A stretch of DNA of 16,712 bases from DASUTW01 sp035513995 (GTDB lineage Bacteria > Actinomycetota > UBA4738 > CALAEC01), in NCBI GenBank assembly GCA_035513995.1, contig DATKBL010000126.1, forward strand, positions 1-16,712. The letters are read 5' to 3'. A program made the translations under genes and the position numbers. The notes under the pieces were generated by a model that was not told the origin of the DNA, did no database searches, and was given only the letters and a program-made list of their open reading frames with translations. Shown here piece after piece: positions 6,136 through 13,976 of the stretch; positions within the stretch are counted from its first letter, which is position 1, and every line of letters begins with the position of its first letter.

Positions 6136-7004
6136 TCCGGATCCGCCGCGTGCTCGCCCCCAACCCCAGCCCTTTCACGCTCGAGGGCACGAACACCTGG
6201 GTCCTCGGCGACCGGCCCAGCGTGGTGATCGACCCGGGGCCCGACGACTCCGGTCATCTGCTCGCCGTGGCCGACCAGGCCGAGCCGGTCGAGGCGATCC
6301 TCCTGACCCATCGCCACCCCGACCACGCGCCCGGCGCGACCCGGCTCTCGGCGGCCACCGGCGCTCCCGTCTATGCGCTGCGGCCCGAGGACGGCGAGCG
6401 GCTGATCCGTCACAACCAGGTGCTCGAGGTGGGGGGCCTCTCGGTGCGCGCGATCCACACACCGGGGCACACGTCGGACCACCTCGTCTTCCTCCTGGAG
6501 TCGGACGGAGCGATGTTCACGGGCGACACGATCCTGGGGCGAGGGACGAGCGTCGTGGACCCTCCCGACGGCGACATGGCGGCCTACGTCCGGTCGCTCG
6601 GGGAGCTCCTCGCCCTCAGCCCCCGGGTCATCTACCCGGGGCACGGGCCGGTGGTCTTCGACGCGGTGGGCCGGATCGAGGCGTACCTCTCCCATCGCGA
6701 CGAACGGGAGCGGCAGGTGCTCGACGCGGTCCTCGCGGGCCGGTCGGTGCCCGAGGAGATGGTCCCCGAGATCTACGGGGGAGACGTGCCCGAGGCGATG
6801 TTTCGTCACGCGGAGAGGTCGGTCCTGGCGCACCTGCTCAAGCTTGAGCGCGAGGGGCGCGTGGCGCGGACCGGTAGGCTCTCCGACAATCGTTTCGTCG
6901 CTGTGCAGCAGAAGCCGTGCGCCCGTTGCGGGCGTCCCGCGGCCGTCGGCTCCTCGCTCTGCCGGAGGTGCAGCCTGGACGCGCTCCAGGAGGGGCCCGG
7001 CTGA
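6132..7004 (+). CDS. MBL-fold metallo-hydrolase, LACTB2-like, with C-terminal zinc ribbon
   Basis: Metallo-beta-lactamase-fold hydrolase of 290 residues. The metal site is complete: H60-R-H62-P-D64-H65, H113 (TPGHTSDH), D132 (FTGDTILG) and H171 (YPGHGPV). Residues about 190-260 form the winged-helix-like tail usual in LACTB2-type proteins (LLKLEREGRV). It ends with C263-A-R-C266 and C277-R-R-C280, a four-Cys zinc ribbon that is not part of the core family. LACTB2 itself is an endoribonuclease, but other relatives are thioesterases or glyoxalase II, so the substrate is open. The start is GTG at 6132: AGGAGG lies five bases upstream and the codon overlaps the Nudix stop. An in-frame upstream start at 5982 lies inside the Nudix gene and is rejected. 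Confidence 0.87.
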   Translation: MIRIRRVLAPNPSPFTLEGTNTWVLGDRPSVVIDPGPDDSGHLLAVADQAEPVEAILLTHRHPDHAPGATRLSAATGAPVYALRPEDGERLIRHNQVLEVGGLSVRAIHTPGHTSDHLVFLLESDGAMFTGDTILGRGTSVVDPPDGDMAAYVRSLGELLALSPRVIYPGHGPVVFDAVGRIEAYLSHRDERERQVLDAVLAGRSVPEEMVPEIYGGDVPEAMFRHAERSVLAHLLKLEREGRVARTGRLSDNRFVAVQQKPCARCGRPAAVGSSLCRRCSLDALQEGPG

Positions 7005-7009
7005 CCGGG

Positions 7010-7015
7010 TATCCT
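7010..7015 (+). promoter_or_regulatory. Leaderless -10 box of the 7022 gene
   Basis: TATCCT lies 6 bases before the GTG at 7022, just after the MBL gene stop at 7004. The gene may therefore have its own transcript besides readthrough. Confidence 0.5.
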
Positions 7016-7021
7016 TCGGGC

Positions 7022-7384
7022 GTGCGTGCCGAATTCTTCCGACCCGAGGATCCCGAGACCGTCGTGGGCGCGGCCGAGTGGGACGGCGTCCGGGTCCATC
7101 TCCGGGTCGAGGATGCCGAGACCCGCTCGGCGCTTGAGCGGGTCTTCCGGATGTCGCCGGTCGTGGTGGACGATCCCTCGCGGCGGACCGCGGGAACGAG
7201 CGGACCGGTCACCGCCGAGCCCGGAGACCTCGACTGGTTCCTCGCTGCCGCGCAGGTCCGCGGCGAGAGGGAAGGGCTGAGCGTTCGCTTCGTCCCGGGC
7301 ACCTCGGAAGGTTGGGACCCGGCGGGCGCCTACCGGAGGATGGGCGACTGGGTCGGTGAGCGGGAGGCGCGAGCCCGGCGGTGA
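7022..7384 (+). CDS. Hypothetical protein, 120 residues
   Basis: I do not recognise this protein. It is soluble, without signal peptide, Cys motif or membrane segment. It has an acidic first half (RPEDPETVVGAAEWDGVRV, then a run ending in VVVDDPSRR) and an Arg-rich C-terminus (REARARR). The alternating hydrophobic pattern (VRVHLRVED, LSVRFVPG) suggests a small alpha/beta domain. I chose GTG at 7022 because a TATCCT box sits six bases upstream. The frame is open further upstream, but that part reads the MBL zinc-ribbon region out of frame. Third positions are GC-rich as in the neighbours. It lies 17 bases after the MBL gene and converges with the HTH gene, with a 7-base gap. Confidence 0.65.
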   Translation: MRAEFFRPEDPETVVGAAEWDGVRVHLRVEDAETRSALERVFRMSPVVVDDPSRRTAGTSGPVTAEPGDLDWFLAAAQVRGEREGLSVRFVPGTSEGWDPAGAYRRMGDWVGEREARARR

Positions 7385-7391
7385 AGGGGCC

Positions 7392-7625
7392 TCAGCGCTT
7401 GGCGCCGGAGCGTCGCTCCCGGTTGCGCATCCGCTGATAGAGGGCCTGCCGCGTGATGCCAATGGCCTCGGCGATCTCGTCCCACGTCGCGCCCTTCTCC
7501 CGCGCGAAGTGGACGATCTCGGTCTCCAGGCCGTCGAGGTAGGCGCGCAGCTCCCTGATCGCGGGGAGCGCCGCGAAGGGAAGCTCGGTGTTGCGGGCGC
7601 GCCGAAGCAATCGTGCGGAGTCCAT
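7392..7625 (-). CDS. Small helix-turn-helix DNA-binding protein
   Basis: A 77-residue basic protein. A first helical part (LPAIRELRAYLDGLETEIVH) is followed by a helix-turn-helix at about 47-68, TWDEIAEAIGITRQALYQRM, where ITRQALYQR looks like the recognition helix. Small proteins of this kind are common in actinobacteria and are presumed regulators with unknown targets. ATG at 7625 has TAGGGT seven bases upstream and no Shine-Dalgarno sequence. It is divergent from adnA with a 98-base shared promoter region containing an inverted repeat (7648-7660), so it could control itself and adnAB (inference). Confidence 0.8.
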   Translation of the reverse strand: MDSARLLRRARNTELPFAALPAIRELRAYLDGLETEIVHFAREKGATWDEIAEAIGITRQALYQRMRNRERRSGAKR

Positions 7626-7632
7626 GTCCCCA

Positions 7633-7638
7633 ACCCTA
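7633..7638 (-). promoter_or_regulatory. Leaderless -10 box of the HTH gene
   Basis: TAGGGT lies 7 bases before ATG 7625, the same hexamer and spacing as at the selenoprotein gene (2347-2352). Confidence 0.5.
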
Positions 7639-7647
7639 TCGAAGGCC

Positions 7648-7660
7648 GCCTCTGCGAGGC
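7648..7660. promoter_or_regulatory. Possible operator between the HTH gene and adnA
   Basis: GCCTC-TGC-GAGGC is a perfect 5-bp inverted repeat with a 3-base centre. It lies 10 bases upstream of the HTH gene's -10 box and 50 bases upstream of the adnA -10 box. Its place suggests an operator for the HTH protein, but a repeat this short could occur by chance in GC-rich DNA. Confidence 0.3.
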
Positions 7661-7710
7661 AAAGCGACGCGCCCGCGCCTCGCGCCTCTGGTCATGTCAG
7701 ACGCGGGCGG

Positions 7711-7716
7711 TAGCAT
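7711..7716 (+). promoter_or_regulatory. Leaderless -10 box of adnA
   Basis: TAGCAT lies 7 bases before the ATG at 7724. The alternative ATG at 7715 overlaps the box itself, so 7724 is preferred. Confidence 0.45.
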
Positions 7717-7723
7717 GCCCTTG

Positions 7724-10612
7724 ATGTCCTGGGAGGATGTGCAGAGGAAGGTGCTGGACCATGCCCGCGGCGGGCTGGTCGTGACCGGCCCCCCGGGGTC
7801 GGGCAAGACCGGCCTGCTCCGGGAGCGGTTCGCACGCCTGGTGGAGGCGGGGGCCGACCCCGAGCGCGTGGTGCTCTTCGTGCTCGATCGTCGCGCCGCC
7901 AGGCGCGCCCGCGACGAGCTGATCCACCGCCTGGAGCGGTCGCTGCCGGACCTCCCCGTGTTCACCGTGCACGGGTTCGCGTTCCGGATCCTCGGGGAGT
8001 CCTTCGACCGCCTCGGCTACGCGGAGCCGCCTCAGGTCCTCTCCGCGCCCGAGCAGTACGCGTTCGTCCGTGGGACCCTCCAGGACGAGGATGCCGGCGA
8101 CTGGCCCCGGCTCGGCGTCTATCTCGCCGAGCCCGACTTCGCGAGGCAGGCCGCCGACTTCGTGCTCCGCGCGCAGGAGCGGCTGCTGGACCCGGGCGAG
8201 CTCGCCGAGATCTCCACCCGGGACGAGGATCGCGAGATGGCCGCCTTCTACGGGCGGTACCTCGACGCGGTCGCCTCGGCGGGGCAGGTCGACTTCGCCG
8301 GCCTCCTCTTCCAGACCGCGAGGGTGCTCGATGAGAGCGACGCGGGCTTCGACCACGTCCTGGTGGACGATTACCAGGACGCCACGCACGCGGCCGAGGG
8401 GATCCTCCGCTCCCTGGCCGCCGGCGCCCGGACCGCGGTGGTCGCGGCCGACCCGTCCGGCCACGTCTTCTCGTACCGGGGAGGCAGCCTCGACCCCTAC
8501 CGGCGTCTCGACGAGACCCTCGGCGGCCCCGAGCGGGTCGAGCTCTCGGCGAGCCGTCGTCTCTCGGACGAGGGGCGGTCGCTGGAGGCCCTGGATCACC
8601 CCACCGCGGTGGGCGACGGCCCGCCGCAGTGGCTGAGCGCGCGTCTCTACGCGCATCCTGGCGAGGAGGCCGAGGCGATCGCGCACGAGCTGCTCCGGCG
8701 CCGCGTGGACGAGGACCTCTCCTGGGAGGCGATGGCCGTGGTGCTCCGCCGGTACGGCGGTTACCTGACCGCGCTCCGCCACGCCCTCGCCCGCCACCGG
8801 ATCCCCTTCGTCGTCGTCGCGGAGGCCGCCGAGATCGCCGCCGAGCCCGCGAACCGCCCTATCGTGGACCTGCTGCGGTTCGTGTTCCGAGAGGAGCGAC
8901 GTGAGGAGCTCGTCGAGTCGGTGCTGACCTCTCCGATCGGAGGCCTCGACCCCCACGAGACTCGGCGTCTCCGTCGGGAGGCTCGCCGCGCCTCGGCCTC
9001 GCTCCTCGACCTGGTCCTGACCTCGCCCCCGGATGCGATCCCCTCTGCGCTGCGCGATCGCGTTCTCGCGCTCCGCGACCTCGTCGAGCGGATGCCGTCG
9101 GTCGAGGAGGAACGAGGCCCCGACGGACTGTTCCACTGGCTGTGGACCAGCCTCCCGCACGTTCGCGGGCTCGTCGCGGAGGAGGGCCGCCAGCGGGACC
9201 TCGACGCGCTCGCCGCCTTGGCGGGGGTCCTCTCGCGCTTCGTCGAGCGTCGTCCCGGCTCGCGGATCGAGGACTACCTCGACACGCTCGAGGCGGCGGG
9301 GTTCGGCCCCGACCCCTGGATCCCCCCCGAGGAGCGGCACCCGCAGGCCGTGCGGATCATCTCCGCGCATCGAGCGCAGGGCCTCGAGTTCGACGTCGTG
9401 CTGATCGCCGGCTGCCTCGAGGGTGAGTTCCCCAGCCTGGGGGCTCGTTCCGCGCTGATCGACCTCGAGGCGATCGTGGACCCGAAGCCTCCCGCCGACC
9501 GCCTCCGCGAGCGGCTCGCCGAGGAGCGCGCGCTGTTCCGCCTCGCGGTCTCGCGGGCCCGGCTGGCCACGGTGCTCTTCGCCTCGACATCGAGCGGTGC
9601 GCGCCGCCCCAGGCGGCCCTCCCGCTTCGCCGAACGACTGGGGATCGTCTGGGAGCCGCCACGCGAGGTCGCCCCCCCCGCGGTCTCGCTCCGCTCGATG
9701 GAGGCCGCGCTGCGGCTCCGGCTCGCCGACCCGGAGGCCCCGCGCGAGGAGCGCCTCGCGGCCGCGGCCGCCCTTCCGGCGACCCGCGCCCGGCCCGGGG
9801 CGTGGTGGCACGGCCGCGACTGGACCGACCCCGGCCACCCGATCCGCGAGGGCGAGTTCCAGACGAGCTTCTCCCGCCTGGAGGCCCTCGAGGCCTGTGG
9901 CCTCCTCTATCTGGGGAAGACCGAGCTCGGGCTCGACCCCGACGCCACCCACTACATGTGGCTCGGGTCCCTGATCCACGAGATCATCGAGCGCGTCCAG
10001 AAAGGCGAGCTCCCTCGCGAGCCCGACGCCCTGATCGAGGCGCTTGACGCCGCCTGGGAGCCCGAGCAGTTCCCGCACCGCGCGGTCGAGCATCGGCGCC
10101 GGATCGACGCCGAGGAGATGCTGCGCCGCTGGGTCGAGCACGATCGGCGCGACGCGGTCGCGTCCGAGGCCGCCTTCTCCTTCGAGATCGCCGGCGCGCA
10201 CCTGCGGGGTCGCATCGATGCGATCTTCGAGATGAACAACGGCGGGCTCCACATCCTCGACTACAAGAGCGGCAAGAACGCGCCCACCCAGAAGGACATC
10301 GAGAGCAATCTCCAGCTCGCCACCTACTACCTCGGGGTGAAGCGCGACCCCGAGCTCTCGGGGCTCGGGGAGCCGAAGTACCTCGAGCTCGCCTTCCTGG
10401 GGAAGGAACACTACAAGGAGGGCTTCACGAAGCGCGGCTTCCTCGCGACGAGGGTCGAGGGGTACGAGGAGTTCGCGGAGGCGCGCCTCGAGGAGCTGAT
10501 CGGGCGGGTCCGGGCCGAGGACTTCAAGCCGGTCGCCAACGACGAGTGCCGCCGCTGCGCGCTCCGGGTGATCTGCCCGATCCAGATCGAGGGTGGGGAG
10601 GTGCCGGTGTGA
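7724..10612 (+). CDS. adnA: AdnA-like helicase-nuclease subunit (UvrD/Rep motor plus RecB-type nuclease)
   Basis: The first subunit of a probable AdnAB double-strand-break resection complex, 962 residues. The N-terminal superfamily 1 motor has Walker A GPPGSGKT (22-29), VHGFAFRILGE and motif II VDDYQD (214-219). Motif II carries Asp216 in place of the catalytic Glu, and motif III (ADPSGHVFSYRGG, 242-254) lacks the usual Gln; both suggest a weakened motor. The C-terminal PD-(D/E)XK nuclease has D832 (RIDAIF), D846 and K848 (DYKSGK). Four cysteines, C725, C942, C945 and C951, match the iron-sulfur pattern of AddB/AdnA nucleases. In mycobacteria both AdnA and AdnB carry motor and nuclease, and AdnB is the main motor; the same asymmetry shows here. 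Its stop overlaps the start of adnB. A UvrD-like/AddB label is the fallback. Confidence 0.85.
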   Translation: MSWEDVQRKVLDHARGGLVVTGPPGSGKTGLLRERFARLVEAGADPERVVLFVLDRRAARRARDELIHRLERSLPDLPVFTVHGFAFRILGESFDRLGYAEPPQVLSAPEQYAFVRGTLQDEDAGDWPRLGVYLAEPDFARQAADFVLRAQERLLDPGELAEISTRDEDREMAAFYGRYLDAVASAGQVDFAGLLFQTARVLDESDAGFDHVLVDDYQDATHAAEGILRSLAAGARTAVVAADPSGHVFSYRGGSLDPYRRLDETLGGPERVELSASRRLSDEGRSLEALDHPTAVGDGPPQWLSARLYAHPGEEAEAIAHELLRRRVDEDLSWEAMAVVLRRYGGYLTALRHALARHRIPFVVVAEAAEIAAEPANRPIVDLLRFVFREERREELVESVLTSPIGGLDPHETRRLRREARRASASLLDLVLTSPPDAIPSALRDRVLALRDLVERMPSVEEERGPDGLFHWLWTSLPHVRGLVAEEGRQRDLDALAALAGVLSRFVERRPGSRIEDYLDTLEAAGFGPDPWIPPEERHPQAVRIISAHRAQGLEFDVVLIAGCLEGEFPSLGARSALIDLEAIVDPKPPADRLRERLAEERALFRLAVSRARLATVLFASTSSGARRPRRPSRFAERLGIVWEPPREVAPPAVSLRSMEAALRLRLADPEAPREERLAAAAALPATRARPGAWWHGRDWTDPGHPIREGEFQTSFSRLEALEACGLLYLGKTELGLDPDATHYMWLGSLIHEIIERVQKGELPREPDALIEALDAAWEPEQFPHRAVEHRRRIDAEEMLRRWVEHDRRDAVASEAAFSFEIAGAHLRGRIDAIFEMNNGGLHILDYKSGKNAPTQKDIESNLQLATYYLGVKRDPELSGLGEPKYLELAFLGKEHYKEGFTKRGFLATRVEGYEEFAEARLEELIGRVRAEDFKPVANDECRRCALRVICPIQIEGGEVPV

Positions 10613-13600
10613 GCGCGGCCGACACCGATCTCCATCAGGGGACGCCCCCCGAGATCGTCGAGGCGCTCGGCGGTCGCACCCCCACGGTCCAGCAGTGGAA
10701 CGCGATCTCCTCCGGGCTCGAGCCCGCGGCGGTCGTGGCGGGGGCCGGATCGGGGAAGACCGCGGTGATGGCCGCCCGCGTCGTCTACCTGGCGCTCGTG
10801 CACGCCGGGCGGATCACCGCCAATCACGAGGGGGCCCCGCCGTCGCGCGTCCTCTGCCTGACCTTCACGAACAAGGCCGCCGAGGAGCTCTCCGACCGGG
10901 TGCGACGCGCGACGGCGGGGCTCGGCCTCCCCGACGGCGAGGAGGCCACCGTCCTCACCTACCATGCGTTCGCGGCGTCGCTGATCGACGAGCACGGCAT
11001 GCGCCTCGGCCTCCCCGCGACGTCGCGCCTTCTCGCCGAGGGCGAGCGGTGGCAGATCGCGGAGCGTCTCCTCGACGATCGAGAGCTCGAGTGGATCCCG
11101 ACCGCGTGGGTCCCCTCCCTCGTCGCCGACACCCTCGCGCTCGCCGACGCGTGCGCGAACCAGCTCATCGATCCCGACGAGCTCGTCGCGCGCGAGCTCT
11201 CCACCGTGGAGGCGCTCGGCGAGCCCCAGAGCCGGGTGGACAAGACCCGGCGCACGATCGGCCGGCGCCGCGCTGAGCTGGCGCAGATGGTCGCCGACTT
11301 CCAGGCGAGGAAGCGCGAGATGGGGGCGGTCGACTACGGCGACCAGATCGCTCACGCTGCCAGGCTCGCCGAGGAGCATCCCGCCGTGGGGGAGCGCTTC
11401 CGCGAGCGATACTCGGTCGTCCTCCTCGACGAGTACCAGGACACGAACCTCGCCCAGGCCGACCTGATGACGAACCTCGTCGGCCCCGGCTTCCCGATCT
11501 TCGCGGTCGGCGACCCCGACCAGAACATCTACGCCTGGCGCGGCGCCACCCTCCGCAACATCCTCTCCTTCGGAGAGGACTTCGGCGCGCCGGACGAGAC
11601 CGGTCATCTGCCGCTCTACGTCAACTTCCGGTCCGGCTCGCGCATCCTCGCCGCCGCCAACCGCGTGATCGAGCCCGTCCCCGTGGAGCGCCGGGCCGCT
11701 GGCAAGGTCCTCCATCCCCACGAGCCCCTCGGCGAGGGTCGCGTGCTCGCGTTCGTGGCCGAGGACCAGCGGGCCGAGGCGAAGCACATCGCCCGGATGA
11801 TCCTGGAGATGCGGGGCTCGCCCGGGCGCGACGGCGCCGAGCTCTCGTTCGGGGACTTCGTGGTCCTCTGCCGGAAGAAGAAGCTCTTCGGCCCGCTCGC
11901 GCAGGTGCTCCGCGACGAAGGCCTCCCCGTGGAGGTCGTGGATCTGGGCGGCCTGCTCCAGCTCCCCGAGATCGTGGACGTCGTCGCGTGGCTGCGTCTC
12001 CTGGAGAACCCCGGCGACAACGTCTCACTCGCCCGCATCCTCTTCGGCCCCCGCTGGCGGATCGGCTACCGCGACCTGGCGGTGCTGGCGCAGTGGTCGA
12101 CCGATCAGAACCGCTCGCTCGCCGACGAGCTCGAGTCCGACCGGAGCCCCGGCGAGGTGCGCTTCGCCCTCGTGGAGGCGGTGGATCATCTCGACGAGAT
12201 CGAGGGCCTCTCCGATGAGGCTCGGAAGCGGCTCGAGGAGTTCCGCGTCGACCTGGCCAGCCTGCGCGCGCGGGTGCGCCAGCCGCTGGGCGACCTCGTG
12301 GCCGACGTGCTGGAGGTCTCAGGCCTCCTCCGCGAGCTGGAGGCCTCCACGACTCCGCCGGCCCGCGCCGCCCGCCGCAACCTCCTCAACCTCGTGGACC
12401 ACCTCGCGGCCTTCACGTCCCTCGACGGCGATGCCACTCTCTCGGCCTTCATCGCGTACCTCGATGCCGCCCTCGTGGCAGAGGACGAGCTCGAGCCCGC
12501 CCAGGCCTCGGAGTCCGACACTGTGAAGCTCATGACCGTGCACAAGGCCAAGGGGCTCGAGTGGCCGGTCGTGTTCGTCCCCGGGATGGCCGAGCATCAG
12601 CTCAGCGGCTCCAGCATCTTCCCCAACCTCCGGACCCGCGAGAACCCGCTGCTCGGCAAGACCGCGATCCCCCTGGAGATGCGGCGCGACGAGTCCGACT
12701 TCCCCGACTTCGAGGGCGACATCGACGCTTGGAGCGCCGCTCTCCGGGAGCAGCAGCTCGAGGAGGAACGGCGCCTCGGCTATGTGGCGCTGACCAGGGC
12801 CCAGGAGACGATCGTGGTCTCGGCCGCCTACTGGTACGAGGGTCCCCAGGATCCGTTCTCGCCCTCGCGCTTCTTCGAGGAGGTCACGTCGACGCCGGGC
12901 GCGGAGCTCCTGTTCGTGGCCGAGCCGTCCAAGGAGAACCCGATCGCGGCGCTGCTCGCCGAGAAGGCCGCCGACTGGCCGGGCCCCGGCCGGCGCGAGG
13001 ACACCGACGAGCTCTTCCCCGAGGGATGGCGCGCCGCGGCGGTCGAGGCGCTCGAGGCGCCGGATGCGGCGGAGCGCCGCGCCGACAGCGTCCTCTCGCC
13101 GCGAGAGCTCGAGTCCTTCCGCCGGGAGACCGCCGCGCACCGGGAGCGCGCGGCGCGGATCGAGGAGCGGATGGCCTCCGAGGGACCGCCGCCCCTCCCC
13201 GCCACGTTGTCGGTTTCGTCGATCATCGACCTCCAGCGGTGCCCCAAGCTCTTCTACTGGTCGCACGTGCGCCCGCTGCCGCGGCGGCCGAGCCGGGCCG
13301 CCCGACTGGGCAGCGAGGTGCATCGCTGGATCGAGCTCCAGTCCCGCGGCCAGGTGGCGCTTCTCGACGTCGAGGATCTCCCCGACCTGGCCACCGAGGA
13401 GCGGATGGGCGACCCGGGCGCCGCCACGGAGATGCGTCAGGCCTTCCGCGAGAGCCGCTTCGCCGACGTCGTGCCCCTCTATGCGGAGCGGCCGTTCCTC
13501 CTGTATCTCGACGGTAGCGTCGTGGGCGGGCGGATCGACGCGGTCTTCGGCGCGCCCGACGGCCCATGGGAGGTCGTGGACTACAAGACCGGTCTCAGGC

Positions 13601-13890
13601 CCGAGGACGATCCGCTCGCCGGGCTCCAGCTCGACCTCTACGCGCTCGCCTGCGTCGAGATCTGGGGGAAGTCGGCCGAGGACCTCACTCTCACGTACTT
13701 CTATCTCGCTTCAGGCGAGGAGGTCAGCCGGCCGGCAGGCGACCCAGAGGAGACGCGGAAGCGGGTCCTCGAGGCGCTCCGCCGGGCCGCTTCGGGAGAC
13801 TTCGAGGCCACGCCCGGGCCTCAGTGCCGCTGGTGCGACTTCCGGGAGTTCTGCGAGCCCGGCGCTGCGTGGGTCCAGGAGCACGCCTAG
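10609..13890 (+). CDS. adnB: AdnB-like helicase-nuclease subunit
   Basis: Second AdnAB subunit, 1093 residues. The superfamily 1 motor is intact: Walker A AGAGSGKT (44-51), CLTFTNKAAEEL, motif II LLDEYQDT (D274, E275), motif III VGDPDQNIYAWRGA, LMTVHKAKGLEWPVVF and GYVALTRAQ. The C-terminal RecB-type nuclease has D977 (GRIDAVF), D991 and K993 (VVDYKTG). Cysteines C878, C1073, C1076 and C1082 are placed as in iron-sulfur nucleases. The complex unwinds and resects broken DNA ends for recombination. The start is GTG at 10609, overlapping the adnA stop (GTGA), with GGGGAGG a few bases upstream. The frame is open further up but only inside the adnA Cys region. Unlike AdnA, the Walker B Glu is present, so this subunit is probably the leading motor. 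Confidence 0.9.
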   Translation: MSAADTDLHQGTPPEIVEALGGRTPTVQQWNAISSGLEPAAVVAGAGSGKTAVMAARVVYLALVHAGRITANHEGAPPSRVLCLTFTNKAAEELSDRVRRATAGLGLPDGEEATVLTYHAFAASLIDEHGMRLGLPATSRLLAEGERWQIAERLLDDRELEWIPTAWVPSLVADTLALADACANQLIDPDELVARELSTVEALGEPQSRVDKTRRTIGRRRAELAQMVADFQARKREMGAVDYGDQIAHAARLAEEHPAVGERFRERYSVVLLDEYQDTNLAQADLMTNLVGPGFPIFAVGDPDQNIYAWRGATLRNILSFGEDFGAPDETGHLPLYVNFRSGSRILAAANRVIEPVPVERRAAGKVLHPHEPLGEGRVLAFVAEDQRAEAKHIARMILEMRGSPGRDGAELSFGDFVVLCRKKKLFGPLAQVLRDEGLPVEVVDLGGLLQLPEIVDVVAWLRLLENPGDNVSLARILFGPRWRIGYRDLAVLAQWSTDQNRSLADELESDRSPGEVRFALVEAVDHLDEIEGLSDEARKRLEEFRVDLASLRARVRQPLGDLVADVLEVSGLLRELEASTTPPARAARRNLLNLVDHLAAFTSLDGDATLSAFIAYLDAALVAEDELEPAQASESDTVKLMTVHKAKGLEWPVVFVPGMAEHQLSGSSIFPNLRTRENPLLGKTAIPLEMRRDESDFPDFEGDIDAWSAALREQQLEEERRLGYVALTRAQETIVVSAAYWYEGPQDPFSPSRFFEEVTSTPGAELLFVAEPSKENPIAALLAEKAADWPGPGRREDTDELFPEGWRAAAVEALEAPDAAERRADSVLSPRELESFRRETAAHRERAARIEERMASEGPPPLPATLSVSSIIDLQRCPKLFYWSHVRPLPRRPSRAARLGSEVHRWIELQSRGQVALLDVEDLPDLATEERMGDPGAATEMRQAFRESRFADVVPLYAERPFLLYLDGSVVGGRIDAVFGAPDGPWEVVDYKTGLRPEDDPLAGLQLDLYALACVEIWGKSAEDLTLTYFYLASGEEVSRPAGDPEETRKRVLEALRRAASGDFEATPGPQCRWCDFREFCEPGAAWVQEHA

Positions 13891-13898
13891 TCACCACA

Positions 13899-13923
13899 TC
13901 CCCCACCTGGGGGACACATTTTT
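13899..13923 (+). terminator. GC hairpin plus T-run after adnB (or operator)
   Basis: TCCCCC-ACCT-GGGGGA (13899-13914) is a perfect 6-bp stem, followed after CACA by TTTTT (13919-13923). It starts 9 bases after the adnB stop, so it looks like an intrinsic terminator. The T-run begins four bases late. The same CCCCC-N4-GGGGGAC core recurs at 15593-15608, where no T-run follows, so an operator function upstream of the kinase gene is an equal alternative. Confidence 0.5.
13900..13916. promoter_or_regulatory. CCCCC-N4-GGGGGACA element upstream of the first HisKA_3 kinase
   Basis: CCCCC-ACCT-GGGGG followed by ACA, 60 bases before the kinase ATG and 21 bases upstream of a TTGACT -35 box. It shares exact arm length and spacer length with the element at 15593. 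See the terminator entry for the competing reading. Confidence 0.4.
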
Positions 13924-13937
13924 CACCCTTCCAGGAA

Positions 13938-13967
13938 TTGACTCCCGCTCCTCGCGGGCGCGACGAT
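13938..13967 (+). promoter_or_regulatory. Candidate promoter of the first HisKA_3 kinase
   Basis: TTGACT (13938-13943), an 18-base spacer and GACGAT (13962-13967), ending 9 bases before the ATG at 13977. The spacer holds a small inverted repeat CCCGC-TCCTC-GCGGG (13944-13958). No Shine-Dalgarno sequence precedes the ATG, so a nearly leaderless mRNA fits. Confidence 0.4.
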
Positions 13968-13976
13968 TCGTTCACC

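Noticed and set aside
4464..6833. 789-codon open frame on the reverse strand
   Set aside because: It crosses the MidA, Nudix and MBL genes out of frame and is low-complexity Arg/Gly/Ala-rich. Such antisense frames are expected in DNA with very GC-rich third positions.
7697..10411. 904-codon open frame antisense to adnA, and a similar 458-codon frame over adnB (10411-11787)
   Set aside because: Both oppose well-supported helicase-nuclease genes with complete motifs, and their translations show no domain.
13566..13976. N-terminal extension of the first HisKA_3 kinase
   Set aside because: It is the adnB nuclease region read in another frame; it is Arg-rich and without membrane character.
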